This document shows, piece by piece, positions 56,233 through 64,000 of a stretch of DNA of 64,000 nt. The DNA is from Fimbriimonadales bacterium (GTDB lineage Bacteria > Armatimonadota > Fimbriimonadia > Fimbriimonadales > GBS-DC), in assembly GCA_025998675.1 (NCBI GenBank), contig AP024673.1, positions 62,001 through 126,000 on the forward strand, in the 5' to 3' direction. Position 1 is the first letter of the stretch, and every line of letters starts with the position of its first letter. Made by a program: the position numbers and the translations under genes. The notes under the pieces are model-generated. The model saw nothing but the letters and a program-made list of their open reading frames with translations, was not told where the DNA came from and did not search any database.

Positions 56233-57188
56233 CCCACCGCCTCGAACACGCCCATCTGTCGGAATCGCTGGTAGCGGTGGTCGCGCAGGGCTTCGGGCGA
56301 CAGCGCGCTCAGTTCGTCCAGTTGCTGCAGCACGGCGGCGCGCACACTTAAAGCTGTGGTCTGCGGGTCGCGGTGCGCCGCGCCCAGTGGTTCGGGAATC
56401 ACCAGGTCAATCAGCCCCAGCTCCCGCGCGCTCTCGGCGGTCAGCTTCAGCGCGTCTGCCGCCTGCGGGGCTTTGCTGGGATCGCGATACAGAATCGCCG
56501 CGCACCCCTCAGGCGGGATGACCGAGTAGATGGCGTGTTCCAGCATCAGCACTCGGTTGGTCGCCGCCAGCGCAATCGCGCCGCCGCTGCCGCCTTCGCC
56601 CAGAATCACCGCTGCCGTCGGCACGGTCAGCTCGAACAGCGTCAGCATCGACTGCGCAATCGCCTCGCTGATGCCGCGCGATTCGGACTCCACGCCCGGG
56701 TCGGCGGCGGGGGTGTCCACCAGCGTCAGCACGGGCAGGCGGAACTTCTCGGCGAGGCGGAACAGGCGCATCGCCTTGCGATAGCCTTCGGGCTTCGCCA
56801 TCGCGAAGTTGCGCTTCTGGCGTTCCTTCAAGTCGCGCCCCTTCTGCTGTCCGACAATTACCAGGTTGCGCCCGCCCAGCTTCGCCAGCCCGCCGACAAT
56901 CGCGGGGTCATCGAAGCCGAGTCGGTCGCCGTGCAGCTCCAGAAAGCTCTCGCACATCAGGCGGATATAGTCCAGCGCGTAGGGGCGTTTCGGGTGGCGC
57001 GCCAGCAGCACCTTGTCCCACGGGCGCAGGTGAGCGAAGATTTGCTTGAGCAGGCGTTCGCGCTGCGCCTCCAGCTCGGCAATCTCGCGCGATCGATCCA
57101 GCCCCTTCTCCGTCGCCAGCTGGCGCAGCTCGGCAATCGCGCTCTCCAGCTCGTTGATGGGCTTCTCGAAATCGAAAATCGTCATCAT
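56229..57188 (-). CDS. accA: Acetyl-CoA carboxylase carboxyltransferase subunit alpha
   Basis: Forms the A2D2 carboxyltransferase that transfers CO2 from biotin to acetyl-CoA to give malonyl-CoA. The 319 residues have the N-terminal DFEKPINELESAIAELR helix, ARHPKRPYALDYI, and the oxyanion region GEGGSGGAIALA. The C-terminus is of normal length. Its start overlaps the accD end by 4 bases (ATGA), so the two subunits are co-translated. Confidence 0.96.
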   Translation of the reverse strand: MMTIFDFEKPINELESAIAELRQLATEKGLDRSREIAELEAQRERLLKQIFAHLRPWDKVLLARHPKRPYALDYIRLMCESFLELHGDRLGFDDPAIVGGLAKLGGRNLVIVGQQKGRDLKERQKRNFAMAKPEGYRKAMRLFRLAEKFRLPVLTLVDTPAADPGVESESRGISEAIAQSMLTLFELTVPTAAVILGEGGSGGAIALAATNRVLMLEHAIYSVIPPEGCAAILYRDPSKAPQAADALKLTAESARELGLIDLVIPEPLGAAHRDPQTTALSVRAAVLQQLDELSALSPEALRDHRYQRFRQMGVFEAVG

Positions 57189-58009
57189 GGCGCGTCGCCT
57201 CCTGTGCAGGGCGCTTGAAACATCTCCAGCAGGTAGCTCAGCGTGGGGCGGATATTGCGGCGGGGCACGATGAGGTCAATCATCCCGTGTTCGTGCTGGA
57301 ACTCGGCGGTCTGGAAGTTGGCGGGCGGTTTGCCGACGCTCGCCTGCGCGGCGACGCGCTGCCCTGCGAAGCCGACCAGTGCGCCCGGTTCGGCGAGAAT
57401 CACATCCGCCAGCGACGCGAAACTCGCCAGCACGCCCGCCATCGTCGGGTCGGTGAATACAGCGATATAGGGCAGCCCTGCGCGGTTGAGTCTGCCGACC
57501 GCCGCCGTCGTCTTCGCCATCTGCATCAGCGAAATCAGCCCTTCCTGCATCCGCGCGCCCCCCGACGCGCAGAACAGAATCACGGGACACCGTCGCTCGA
57601 CCGCCCGTTCGAAGGCGCGCGCGACTTTCTCGCCCACGACGGAGCCCATGCTGCCGCCCATAAAGCCAAAATCCATCGCGCCGATGATGATGGGCACACC
57701 GCTCAGGCATGCCTCTCCAATCAGCATGGCTTCCGTCTCGCCTGCGGATGCTGTCCCTTTGCGCAGTTTGTCGGCGTACTCAGGGAAACTCAGCGGATCG
57801 CCCGGACGCAGGTCGGCGTCGGTCTCCTGAAAGGTGTCGGGGTCTACCGTCAGCAGAATGCGCTCGCGGGCGCGCAGCCGGTGGTGATGCCCGCAGTGGG
57901 GACACACCCGCAACGCCCGCTCAAAGTCGGGACGGAACAGGATTTTTTTGCAGCGCGCACACTGCACCCACTGTTCCGCATTCGCCTGCACAATCGCCCG
58001 CTTTTGCAT
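57185..58009 (-). CDS. accD: Acetyl-CoA carboxylase carboxyltransferase subunit beta
   Basis: The zinc-ribbon partner of AccA. It is 274 residues, with a zinc ribbon C17-C20...C36-C39 (CARCKK, CPHCGHHH), then the crotonase-like core with GGSMGSVVGEK and CASGGARMQEGLISLMQMAK. It is first of the accD-accA pair, and tRNA-Leu lies 23 bases upstream on the same strand. Confidence 0.96.
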   Translation of the reverse strand: MQKRAIVQANAEQWVQCARCKKILFRPDFERALRVCPHCGHHHRLRARERILLTVDPDTFQETDADLRPGDPLSFPEYADKLRKGTASAGETEAMLIGEACLSGVPIIIGAMDFGFMGGSMGSVVGEKVARAFERAVERRCPVILFCASGGARMQEGLISLMQMAKTTAAVGRLNRAGLPYIAVFTDPTMAGVLASFASLADVILAEPGALVGFAGQRVAAQASVGKPPANFQTAEFQHEHGMIDLIVPRRNIRPTLSYLLEMFQAPCTGGDAP

Positions 58010-58032
58010 CCCGCCCTCTCACGAAATACGCA

Positions 58033-58121
58033 TGGTGCCGGAGGTGGGACTCGAACCCACACCTGGGTCGCCCCAGACCGATTTTTGAGACCGGCGCGTC
58101 TGCCTGTTCCGCCACTCCGGC
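58033..58121 (-). tRNA. tRNA-Leu (anticodon CAA)
   Basis: An 89-base class II tRNA read on the minus strand. The acceptor stem GCCGGAG/CTCCGGC is perfect, the 3' CCA is encoded, the anticodon stem is CCGGT/ATCGG around loop CTCAAAA, the variable arm is long (GGGGCGACCC) and the T arm is GTGGG-TTCGAGT-CCCAC. The CAA anticodon reads UUG leucine codons. Confidence 0.95.
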
Positions 58122-58131
58122 GTGGAGCAGG

Positions 58132-58137
58132 ATTATA
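58132..58137 (-). promoter_or_regulatory. -10 box of tRNA-Leu (and possibly accD-accA)
   Basis: GGTATAAT on the minus strand ends 10 bases before the tRNA 5' end. Only 23 bases separate the tRNA and accD, so the carboxylase genes may be read from the same promoter. Confidence 0.55.
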
Positions 58138-58164
58138 CCCGACTGCGTGCGCAGAAAGCGAACG

Positions 58165-59868
58165 CTACCGCGTCTGCACAGGCGCGCGCACGGCGCGCCA
58201 CGCGACCACCGCCTCGCCCACCAGCCACACCGCCAGCGCGAAGATGACCGCGCTGAAGCCCAGCAGGAGCGTGTTGCCCTGCGTCGCGAAGTTGCGCATG
58301 CCAATCGTCAGCGCGGTGAGCGTCGCGATTAGCATAAAGCCCATCGGCAGCAGGGTATACAGCGTCGGTCGCCCCAGCGAGCGCAGGTAGAGCGAGATTA
58401 CCAGCAACGCAAGCGCCGCCAGCAACTGATTGGACGCCCCAAACAGCTGCCACAGCAGCGCGCCCACCGACTTCAGCTCGCCCGTGAGGGGGTCAGGCGC
58501 TTTCAGCAGCGCGAAAAAGCCAATCAGCCCCACCGCCAGCGCGGTGCTGAGCGTGGCGTGGCGCAGCGGGGCAATCCCCCACGCGCGTCCCAGCTCCTGC
58601 AGGTTGTAGCGTATCAGGCGCGCGCCCGTGTCCAGCGTCGTGAGCGCGAAGCCAATCGCCACGGTCGCCACAAACACTTTGGCGAGCGCGAGGGGCACAC
58701 CGACCGCGCTCACCAGCGCGCCCGCGCCATGCACGAAGTTCGCCAGCGCGCCCTTGCCCGCCGAGAGCCAGTCCGCATAGCGCGTCTGCCACTCCGCGCC
58801 CAGCCCCGCCGCCACCGCCAGCAGCGCGAGCGTCGCCAGCAAGCCCTCGGTCAACATCGCGCCGTAGCCAATCGGCAGCGCGTGCGAGGCGCGGTCTACC
58901 TGGCGCACGGTCGTGCCCGACGCCACCATCGAATGGAAGCCCGACACCGCCCCGCACGCAATCGTGATGAAAAGCAACGGCACCATCGGCGGCGCGCCTG
59001 CAGGCGCAGGGTTGAACGCTGGCGCGCTCAGTGTGAACCCGCCCACCAGCGCGCCCAGCAGCAACAGCCCCATCCCCAGAAACAGCTGGAACGAGTTCAG
59101 ATAGTCGCGCGGCTGGAGCAGCAACCACACGGGCAACAGCGTCGCCGCCAGCGCGTAGCCCAGCAACAGGTAAGTCCACCGCTGCGCCGTCAGCTCCCAC
59201 CCGAACAGGCTCGTGATGGGGTACTGCACGCCCAGCCATACGAACACCAGGCTCGCCAACAGCGCGGGCAGGGTGAGTCGGGATAGGGCAATCCGATAGC
59301 GATAGAACAGCACGCCTACCCCCAGCGCCAGCACAATCAGCATCGCGCTGGGCAGCACCGCTTCGGGCACATGCCCGCCCTCCGCGCCGCCCGCGCCGGG
59401 CGCAAACAGGTTGGCGATGTTAATCACGAACACGCCCATCGCCAGCGCGAGCGCGAAGATGCTGAACAGCAGGAACAGCGCGCGCGCCCGCACGCCCGCC
59501 ACATCGCACGCCAGGTCAGCGACGCTCCGCGCCCGATTGCGCAGCGAGCTATACAAACAGCCCAGATCATGCACCGCGCCGATGAAGATACAGCCCAGCA
59601 CAATCCACACCAGCGCGGGAACCCAGCCCCAGATAACCGCAATCGCGGGACCCAGCAGCGGTCCCAGCCCCGCAATCGACGCGAAGTGATGCCCGAACAC
59701 CATTAGCGGCGGCGCGGGCACAAAGTCGCGCCCGTCGCGCATCGTGTGCGCGGGGGTCGGCTCGGAATCGTCCAGCGGGAACACGCGCGCCGCCAGCCAG
59801 CGCCCGTACCAGCGATACGCCAGCATTAGCAGCGTCGCAACGCCCAGCACAATCCAGAACGCACTCAT
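58165..59868 (-). CDS. cstA: Carbon starvation protein CstA family transporter
   Basis: This 567-residue integral membrane protein has about 14-16 hydrophobic helices, as in CstA peptide/pyruvate transporters. Family segments visible are FGHHFASIAGLGPLLGPAIAVIWGW, GAVHDLGCLYSSLRN, GAVSGFHSMVASGTTVRQVD and FGASNQLLAALALLVISLYL. The ATG at 59868 is used. A GTG at 59877 is an alternative, and no clear ribosome site exists. It probably takes up peptides or pyruvate under nutrient limitation. Confidence 0.92.
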   Translation of the reverse strand: MSAFWIVLGVATLLMLAYRWYGRWLAARVFPLDDSEPTPAHTMRDGRDFVPAPPLMVFGHHFASIAGLGPLLGPAIAVIWGWVPALVWIVLGCIFIGAVHDLGCLYSSLRNRARSVADLACDVAGVRARALFLLFSIFALALAMGVFVINIANLFAPGAGGAEGGHVPEAVLPSAMLIVLALGVGVLFYRYRIALSRLTLPALLASLVFVWLGVQYPITSLFGWELTAQRWTYLLLGYALAATLLPVWLLLQPRDYLNSFQLFLGMGLLLLGALVGGFTLSAPAFNPAPAGAPPMVPLLFITIACGAVSGFHSMVASGTTVRQVDRASHALPIGYGAMLTEGLLATLALLAVAAGLGAEWQTRYADWLSAGKGALANFVHGAGALVSAVGVPLALAKVFVATVAIGFALTTLDTGARLIRYNLQELGRAWGIAPLRHATLSTALAVGLIGFFALLKAPDPLTGELKSVGALLWQLFGASNQLLAALALLVISLYLRSLGRPTLYTLLPMGFMLIATLTALTIGMRNFATQGNTLLLGFSAVIFALAVWLVGEAVVAWRAVRAPVQTR

Positions 59869-59892
59869 AGACGCCACAGGGCAACCGTTGCC

Positions 59893-60243
59893 CTACGGCG
59901 CAGGATTCGCGTCCGCAGCGGGCGTTTCCTGCTGATGCGCCTGCAGGAAATGGTCGTGCCCGACATAGTAATGCACGGAATGCTCCGCAGGCTTGAACCA
60001 CACGATGCCCTTCGGCATCACGGAAAAAAGCGGCTCCACGATGCGGTGGGCGTCCTCCAGCGCGACCTCCCCCCCGTCGACGCGCTCGACGCTGCAGTGC
60101 AGCAGGTCGTCCTCTCCCTCGAACTGAATGGTGTAGCCGTCCACTTCGGCGCGGTAGCGGGCGGCGTTGTCCAGACGAATGGGCAGCCCTGCCTGAAGGT
60201 CTTCAAGCAGGGCGTCCAGCATGCGCCGAATCGGCTCGGACAT
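59893..60243 (-). CDS. Hypothetical protein of 116 residues downstream of rplU
   Basis: This acidic soluble protein begins MSEPIRRMLDALLEDLQAG and contains IQFEGEDDLLHCSVERVDGG and GIVWFKPAEHSVHYYVGHDHFLQAHQ. I recognise no family. It lies 3 bases after rplU on the same strand, in the place where prp or rpmA usually stands, but matches neither. The His/Tyr-rich segment might bind metal. Confidence 0.6.
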   Translation of the reverse strand: MSEPIRRMLDALLEDLQAGLPIRLDNAARYRAEVDGYTIQFEGEDDLLHCSVERVDGGEVALEDAHRIVEPLFSVMPKGIVWFKPAEHSVHYYVGHDHFLQAHQQETPAADANPAP

Positions 60244-60246
60244 CGT

Positions 60247-60558
60247 TTACGCCTCGATGGACTTCACGCGCAGCACGGTCAGTCGCTGGCGGTGTCCCCA
60301 GCGCTTGCGCTCGTTCTTTTTGGGCTTATATTTGAAGCCGATGATTTTGGGCGCTTTGGTCTGCTTGATCACCTCGGCGACGACCTTCGCGCCGTCCACA
60401 TAGGGCGCGCCGACTTTCACGCCGCCGTCTGTGCGCACCATCAGCACCGCGCTGATTTCAATCTCCGTGCCCGGCTCCGCTTCAATCTTCTCTACGCTGA
60501 TGACCGTGTTCGGCTCCACGCGATACTGCTTGCCTCCAGTTTGAATAATCGCGTACAT
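60247..60558 (-). CDS. rplU: 50S ribosomal protein L21
   Basis: The 103 residues show the L21 pattern: YAIIQTGGKQYRVEPN, VKVGAPYVDGAKV, and KIIGFKYKPKKNERKRWGHRQRLTVLRV near the end. CAGGAGG precedes the ATG and a TATAAT box is at 60591-60586. An open extension upstream reaches past the promoter and is not real. The usual neighbour rpmA (L27) does not follow. Confidence 0.96.
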   Translation of the reverse strand: MYAIIQTGGKQYRVEPNTVISVEKIEAEPGTEIEISAVLMVRTDGGVKVGAPYVDGAKVVAEVIKQTKAPKIIGFKYKPKKNERKRWGHRQRLTVLRVKSIEA

Positions 60559-60585
60559 CGGTAGTTGCCTCCTGTTCAAAGGAGG

Positions 60586-60591
60586 ATTATA
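60586..60591 (-). promoter_or_regulatory. -10 box of rplU
   Basis: GGGTATAAT on the minus strand lies 28 bases upstream of the rplU start, with a ribosome site in between. Confidence 0.6.
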
Positions 60592-60633
60592 CCCGATGGG
60601 CGCACTGGCGCGGGTCTGCCCCCAGACGCCCGT

Positions 60634-60649
60634 AAAAATACCAGTTTTT
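60634..60649 (+). promoter_or_regulatory. Conserved 16-mer upstream of a sigma-54 promoter
   Basis: AAAAATACCAGTTTTT occurs here and identically at 61492-61507, each time 16-17 bases upstream of a -24/-12 promoter. The A/T arms are symmetric around ACCAG. It could bind an activator or bend the DNA. Confidence 0.65.
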
Positions 60650-60666
60650 CTTGCACTATGGAACTT

Positions 60667-60682
60667 TGGCACGAAAATTGCC
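60667..60682 (+). promoter_or_regulatory. Sigma-54 (-24/-12) promoter of the first tandem PEP-CTERM gene
   Basis: TGGCACGAAAATTGCC matches the TGGCAC-N5-TTGC consensus exactly. The transcript start would fall about 12 bases downstream of the GC, roughly 70 bases before the ATG. rpoN is encoded at 30638. Confidence 0.85.
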
Positions 60683-60761
60683 TGTCCAAAGGTAGGCTTA
60701 TGTGGGGTTGATTGTCTGTTACGCCCGATTCGCCCCTCCAAGCCGCAAAGGAGGTATCTGT

Positions 60762-61409
60762 ATGATGCGACGAATGATTACTTCGGTCATGGTAGCCAGC
60801 GTGCTGGCGACTGGCGCATTCGCGTCCTGGAATGTTACGGTTCTCAACAGCAGCGGGGTTCTCAACCCGCCGTCGACGGTTGTCTCGGTGCCGACGATTG
60901 TGACCACCTCGCCCATGCCCCAGGTTACCTTTCTGACGGCGGCGGCGACGCCCAACCCGATTCTGGTCGGGGACGGCACACCCTTCACCAACGGTACCTT
61001 CTCGGGCGCCTACTCCATCTCGCCCGCCTCCAGCAGCGCGGGGATGCTCACGGGGTTCAACTTCGTGATTGCGGGCGTGGTGGACGGCAGCGCGATTATC
61101 ACCTGGCAGAAGAAAGTCGTCCGCAACTCGGACAACGCGATTCTCTACAACGATTCGGGCACATTCGCGGGTTCGGGCTTTGGCGGCACGGACGGCGCGT
61201 TCAATGTGGTTATTCCCGTCACCCTGTCCGCGCCTGCCGACGATGTCACGGTGTACGAGAACTTCCTGCTGTTCGTGCTTCCGACGAACCCTGTGTCGAC
61301 GGCGGGGCTGCTGCTCGTGGAGCAGGACTGGGTGCCTGAGCCTGCGAGCATGATTGCGCTCAGCAGCGGACTGGTCGGTCTGATGGCGCTGCGCCGCCGC
61401 AAGCGCTGA
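60762..61409 (+). CDS. PEP-CTERM exported protein, tandem paralogue 1
   Basis: This 215-residue secreted protein has a signal peptide (cleavage near FASWN), mature start WNVTVLNSSGVLNPPST, shared segments QVTFLTAAATPNPILVGDG, LTGFNFV and VRNSDNAILY, and a PEP-CTERM tail (191-215). It is homologous along its whole length to the next gene and to 16749-17408. AAAGGAGG precedes the ATG. It is driven by a sigma-54 promoter, so expression should depend on an enhancer-binding activator. Function unknown. Confidence 0.8.
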   Translation: MMRRMITSVMVASVLATGAFASWNVTVLNSSGVLNPPSTVVSVPTIVTTSPMPQVTFLTAAATPNPILVGDGTPFTNGTFSGAYSISPASSSAGMLTGFNFVIAGVVDGSAIITWQKKVVRNSDNAILYNDSGTFAGSGFGGTDGAFNVVIPVTLSAPADDVTVYENFLLFVLPTNPVSTAGLLLVEQDWVPEPASMIALSSGLVGLMALRRRKR

Positions 61410-61439
61410 GCCGCAAGCCGCTGTATCCTCCTGTCAGAG

Positions 61440-61468
61440 GCAGGGCGGGCGGAATGCTCGCCCTGTTT
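61440..61468 (+). terminator. Terminator between the tandem PEP-CTERM genes
   Basis: CAGGGCGGGC and GCTCGCCCTG form a 10-bp stem (one G-T pair) around GGAAT, followed by TTTTGTTT. Confidence 0.88.
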
Positions 61469-61491
61469 TGTTTAATCGCGAAAAAAACGCC

Positions 61492-61507
61492 AAAAATACC
61501 AGTTTTT
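61492..61507 (+). promoter_or_regulatory. Second copy of the 16-mer upstream of a sigma-54 promoter
   Basis: AAAAATACCAGTTTTT is identical to 60634-60649, with the same orientation and nearly the same distance to the promoter. Confidence 0.65.
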
Positions 61508-61523
61508 GCGAGGAAACGGCTTT

Positions 61524-61539
61524 TGGCACGCAAGTTGCT
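61524..61539 (+). promoter_or_regulatory. Sigma-54 (-24/-12) promoter of the second tandem PEP-CTERM gene
   Basis: TGGCACGCAAGTTGCT matches TGGCAC-N5-TTGC exactly. It lies 54 bases before the ATG and after the preceding terminator, so the second gene has its own promoter. Confidence 0.85.
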
Positions 61540-61593
61540 CAAATAATGGGCAGTGCGCGTCTTTCACGCGCCCAAAGAAACGGAGGAACTACC

Positions 61594-62238
61594 ATGAAAC
61601 GAGTCCTGACAACTCTTGCTGCACTGACCGTGTTCACGAGCGCGTTCGCCTCGTGGAATGTGACGATTCTCACCAGTAGCGGGGTTCTCAATCCCCCAAG
61701 TACGCCGATTACGGCGCCAACGCTGGTGCAGAGCAACCCTGTGCCGCAGATTACCTTCCTGACCGCCGCTGCAACGCCCCATCCCCTGATTGTGGGCATG
61801 GGCACGGGCTACACCTTAGGGAGCTTCACCGGTCAATACACCATCAACGACCCAACCAATAGCCTGCCTATGCTCAACGGTTTCAACTTCGTGATGGCGG
61901 GGTTCGTGTATGACTACGGGCGAATCACCTGGTTCAAGAAGGTGGTGCGCAACTCGGACAACGCCATCTTGTGGCAGGGCAGCGGCGTCTTCCTTGGCGG
62001 CGCATATGCAGGCGGCGCGAACGGCGCGTTCAGCGCTGTGATACCCGTCTCGCTCTCCGTGCCTGCCAACGATGTGACCGTGTACGAAACCTTCCAGCTC
62101 GGCGGGATTATCACCAACACCTCGTCTGCCGCGCTGATGCTGGTGGAGCAGGACTGGACCGTCGTGCCGGAACCGGCGAGCATGATGGCGCTGGCGACCG
62201 GGCTGGGCGGCATCCTGCTGCGCCGTCGCCGACGCTGA
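61594..62238 (+). CDS. PEP-CTERM exported protein, tandem paralogue 2
   Basis: A 214-residue paralogue of the preceding gene with a signal peptide (cleavage near FASWN), WNVTILTSSGVLNPPST, QITFLTAAATPHPLIVG, GQYTINDPTNSLPMLNGFNFVMAGFV, a shared WFKKVVRNSDNAIL, and a PEP-CTERM tail (191-214). It also shares GGAYAGGANGAFS with 16749-17408, so it is intermediate between the two. CGGAGG precedes the ATG. It has its own sigma-54 promoter. Confidence 0.8.
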   Translation: MKRVLTTLAALTVFTSAFASWNVTILTSSGVLNPPSTPITAPTLVQSNPVPQITFLTAAATPHPLIVGMGTGYTLGSFTGQYTINDPTNSLPMLNGFNFVMAGFVYDYGRITWFKKVVRNSDNAILWQGSGVFLGGAYAGGANGAFSAVIPVSLSVPANDVTVYETFQLGGIITNTSSAALMLVEQDWTVVPEPASMMALATGLGGILLRRRRR

Positions 62239-62271
62239 GTCTCCATCCTCCTTTCGCAGCGAATCACACGC

Positions 62272-62298
62272 GGGCGGTCGCTGACCGCCCTTTTTTTT
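62272..62298 (+). terminator. Terminator after the second tandem PEP-CTERM gene
   Basis: A perfect 8-bp stem GGGCGGTC/GACCGCCC with a GCT loop is followed by eight T residues. Confidence 0.93.
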
Positions 62299-62340
62299 GT
62301 TGGCAGGAGAAACCGACTCGCATGCGAATCGTCTTTGTGT

Positions 62341-63702
62341 ATGAGGATGCAACGACGCATGTGGGGAGGCTTCTGTGCGCTGCTGCTTGCTGGTATACTG
62401 GCAGGCTGCGGCGGCGAAAATCGGGTCGGCGTGGTGTCGGGAACCATCACGGATATTGAGGGCGATCCCGTCGCCGACGCGGAAGTGTTCGCCGCCAACT
62501 CCGTCAACAGTCGCACCCGTTCGCTGCAAAACGGCACCTACTACCTGACGAATGTGCCCGACCGATTCACGATTATCCGCGCCCGCGCCGTGATTAACGG
62601 GGTGGAATACACGGGGCAGAATGTGGCGCAGGTGTTCGAAAACGAGCAATCCAAAAGCGTGAACATCATGATTGCGCCCGCGAATCAGCAGGGTACCGTG
62701 GAGGGGTTCGTGCGCGATGCGCTGGGGCGGGGGATTGAGGGCGCGCGTGTGTTCGCGGGCGGCGCGCTCAGTAGCGCGTTCGCCGTCACGGACCAGCGCG
62801 GGTTCTATCGCATTGCGGGGCTGCCCGCAGGCTACGAGTACCCCATCGTTGCCTCCGCGCCCGACTACGAAAACGACCGGCGCACCGTGCAGGTCGTCGC
62901 GGGGCAGACTTCCGTCATCAGCTTCACGCTGAACGGTTCGGTCAACCGCCCTGTGCAGACGCCGCTGAACCTCTCGGCGACGGCGTGGACGCTGCCGCGC
63001 ACGCTGACCGCCACGCGCAGCGCGCGTGAACGCGACGCCTACGACGCGATCCGCGCCCTGTTCGACGACAAGCCGCGCCCCCGCCGCACGGTCGCCTCGC
63101 GCGCCACAGGCGATTACTGGATCGAGGTGAGTCTCAGCTGGGACTACGAGGAGCAGACCAGCCTGCTGGGGTACGGCATCTATCGCGGACGCACCCTCGA
63201 GGAACTCGACCGCAATGCGATTGCCTTCCTGCGCGACCCGCTGGCGGACTTTTTCGCCGATTTGGACCCTGCGCTGCAGCCGAATGTGACCTATTTCTAC
63301 GAAATCGTCGCGCTGAACACCGACTACCTCAACGAGCTGCCCGGTACGGTTTCGGGGCGGAGCAACCGCGTGAGCGCGCGCCCGTTCACGCCCATTGCCC
63401 TCACGCGCCCGTTCCCCAACGAGATGGTGGACGGACTTATCCTGCAGTGGACGCCCGTGCCCAACGCCGACTACTACCTCGTGCTGATTTATGACCGCTT
63501 CCCCGACTATCAGGTCGCGCCGTACTACCCGACGGACCTGAACAATCCGGGCGCGGCGAAGGTGTTCGCTCCCGCGACCTCGCTGGTCTACACGGGACCG
63601 ACGCTGGTGAGCGGGCGCACCTACTATGCGGTGGTGCTGGCGTTCACCAACGACCGCAGCACGCGCGCCATCAGCCAGATTGTGCCGTTTCAGGCGCGTT
63701 AG
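62341..63702 (+). CDS. Lipoprotein with carboxypeptidase-regulatory-like and fibronectin III-like domains
   Basis: This 453-residue exported lipoprotein has a signal peptide ending LAGC (lipidated Cys near residue 23). Two beta-sandwich domains of the carboxypeptidase regulatory type follow (about 30-105: VSGTITDIEGDPVADAEVF; about 115-200: VEGFVRDALGRGIEGARVF), then two fibronectin III-like modules (about 255-345 and 355-453). It is probably a cell-surface adhesion or carbohydrate-associated protein. The start is uncertain among ATGs at 62341, 62347 and 62359. A ribosome site upstream (GGAGA at 62305) serves a different frame. Confidence 0.7.
   Translation: MRMQRRMWGGFCALLLAGILAGCGGENRVGVVSGTITDIEGDPVADAEVFAANSVNSRTRSLQNGTYYLTNVPDRFTIIRARAVINGVEYTGQNVAQVFENEQSKSVNIMIAPANQQGTVEGFVRDALGRGIEGARVFAGGALSSAFAVTDQRGFYRIAGLPAGYEYPIVASAPDYENDRRTVQVVAGQTSVISFTLNGSVNRPVQTPLNLSATAWTLPRTLTATRSARERDAYDAIRALFDDKPRPRRTVASRATGDYWIEVSLSWDYEEQTSLLGYGIYRGRTLEELDRNAIAFLRDPLADFFADLDPALQPNVTYFYEIVALNTDYLNELPGTVSGRSNRVSARPFTPIALTRPFPNEMVDGLILQWTPVPNADYYLVLIYDRFPDYQVAPYYPTDLNNPGAAKVFAPATSLVYTGPTLVSGRTYYAVVLAFTNDRSTRAISQIVPFQAR

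Positions 63703-64000
<298 letters not shown>

Noticed and set aside
62322-62459. Small ORF starting at 62322 with a good ribosome site
   Set aside because: It runs out of frame into the lipoprotein gene and ends after 45 codons with shadow composition. It might be a leader peptide, but nothing supports this beyond the ribosome site.

Overview
This window looks like chromosomal DNA from a high-GC, Gram-negative-type bacterium, most plausibly a member of the Armatimonadota. The grounds are indirect. There are five exported proteins with a PEP-CTERM tail (VPEPAS, a membrane helix, then an Arg-rich end), together with DUF4394, type IV pilus genes, ClpC, sigma-54, TAT and lipoprotein signals, and a solo GH2 enzyme. 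No rRNA or other phylogenetic marker was compared, so the phylum is an inference.

Layout. 1-5.1 kb: type IV pilus/type II secretion core (pilB end, pilT, pilC, pilD). 5.3-8.4 kb: tatA, secG, a metallo-beta-lactamase hydrolase, a sugar isomerase, an ASCH-like protein and a PEP-CTERM protein. 8.6-20.4 kb: purH, a GH2 glycosidase, a lipoprotein, clpC preceded by a tiny leader ORF, a PEP-CTERM protein, aspS and ispE. 20.4-32.0 kb: a secreted dockerin-like protein, metY, a histidine kinase/response regulator pair, a DUF4394 protein, a ferritin-like lipoprotein, mnmE, a diguanylate cyclase and rpoN. 32.0-35.3 kb: pyk, eno and one unknown gene. 35.7-43.8 kb: a nine-gene, leftward type III-D-like CRISPR effector operon. 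43.9-52.4 kb: an acetyltransferase, lemA/DUF3137, a beta-propeller protein, an ABC ATPase, a fused beta-oxidation enzyme, an MntA-like gene with a broken HEPN partner, and an E2-like gene with a small protein ending in GGC. 52.4-58.1 kb: an rseB-like gene, anti-sigma and ECF sigma factor, tyrA, a Uma2 nuclease, accA/accD and tRNA-Leu(CAA). 58.2-64 kb: cstA, rplU, two tandem PEP-CTERM paralogues behind sigma-54 promoters, a lipoprotein and the start of trpS.

Main points of interest. (1) The CRISPR operon has Cas10 with an intact GGDD cyclase motif, Csx10, four Cas7-like RAMP proteins, a probable Cas11, a Csx19-like protein and an unknown 102-residue protein. The window shows no CRISPR array, cas6, cas1/cas2 or CARF effector. 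(2) A translationally coupled pair encodes a 61-residue protein ending Gly-Gly-Cys and an E2-like protein, with no E1 or JAB gene beside it. (3) Two near-identical sigma-54 promoters with a shared upstream 16-mer control two paralogous PEP-CTERM genes, and rpoN lies in the same window. (4) A palindromic repeat is inserted in frame in ispE. The same core sits inside two 225-bp MITE-like elements, one of which supplies the metY stop codon. (5) Many genes have a TANNNT box about 7-12 bases before the start codon and no ribosome-binding site, which suggests widespread leaderless transcripts.

Gene calls rest on reading motifs by eye. No database search was run.
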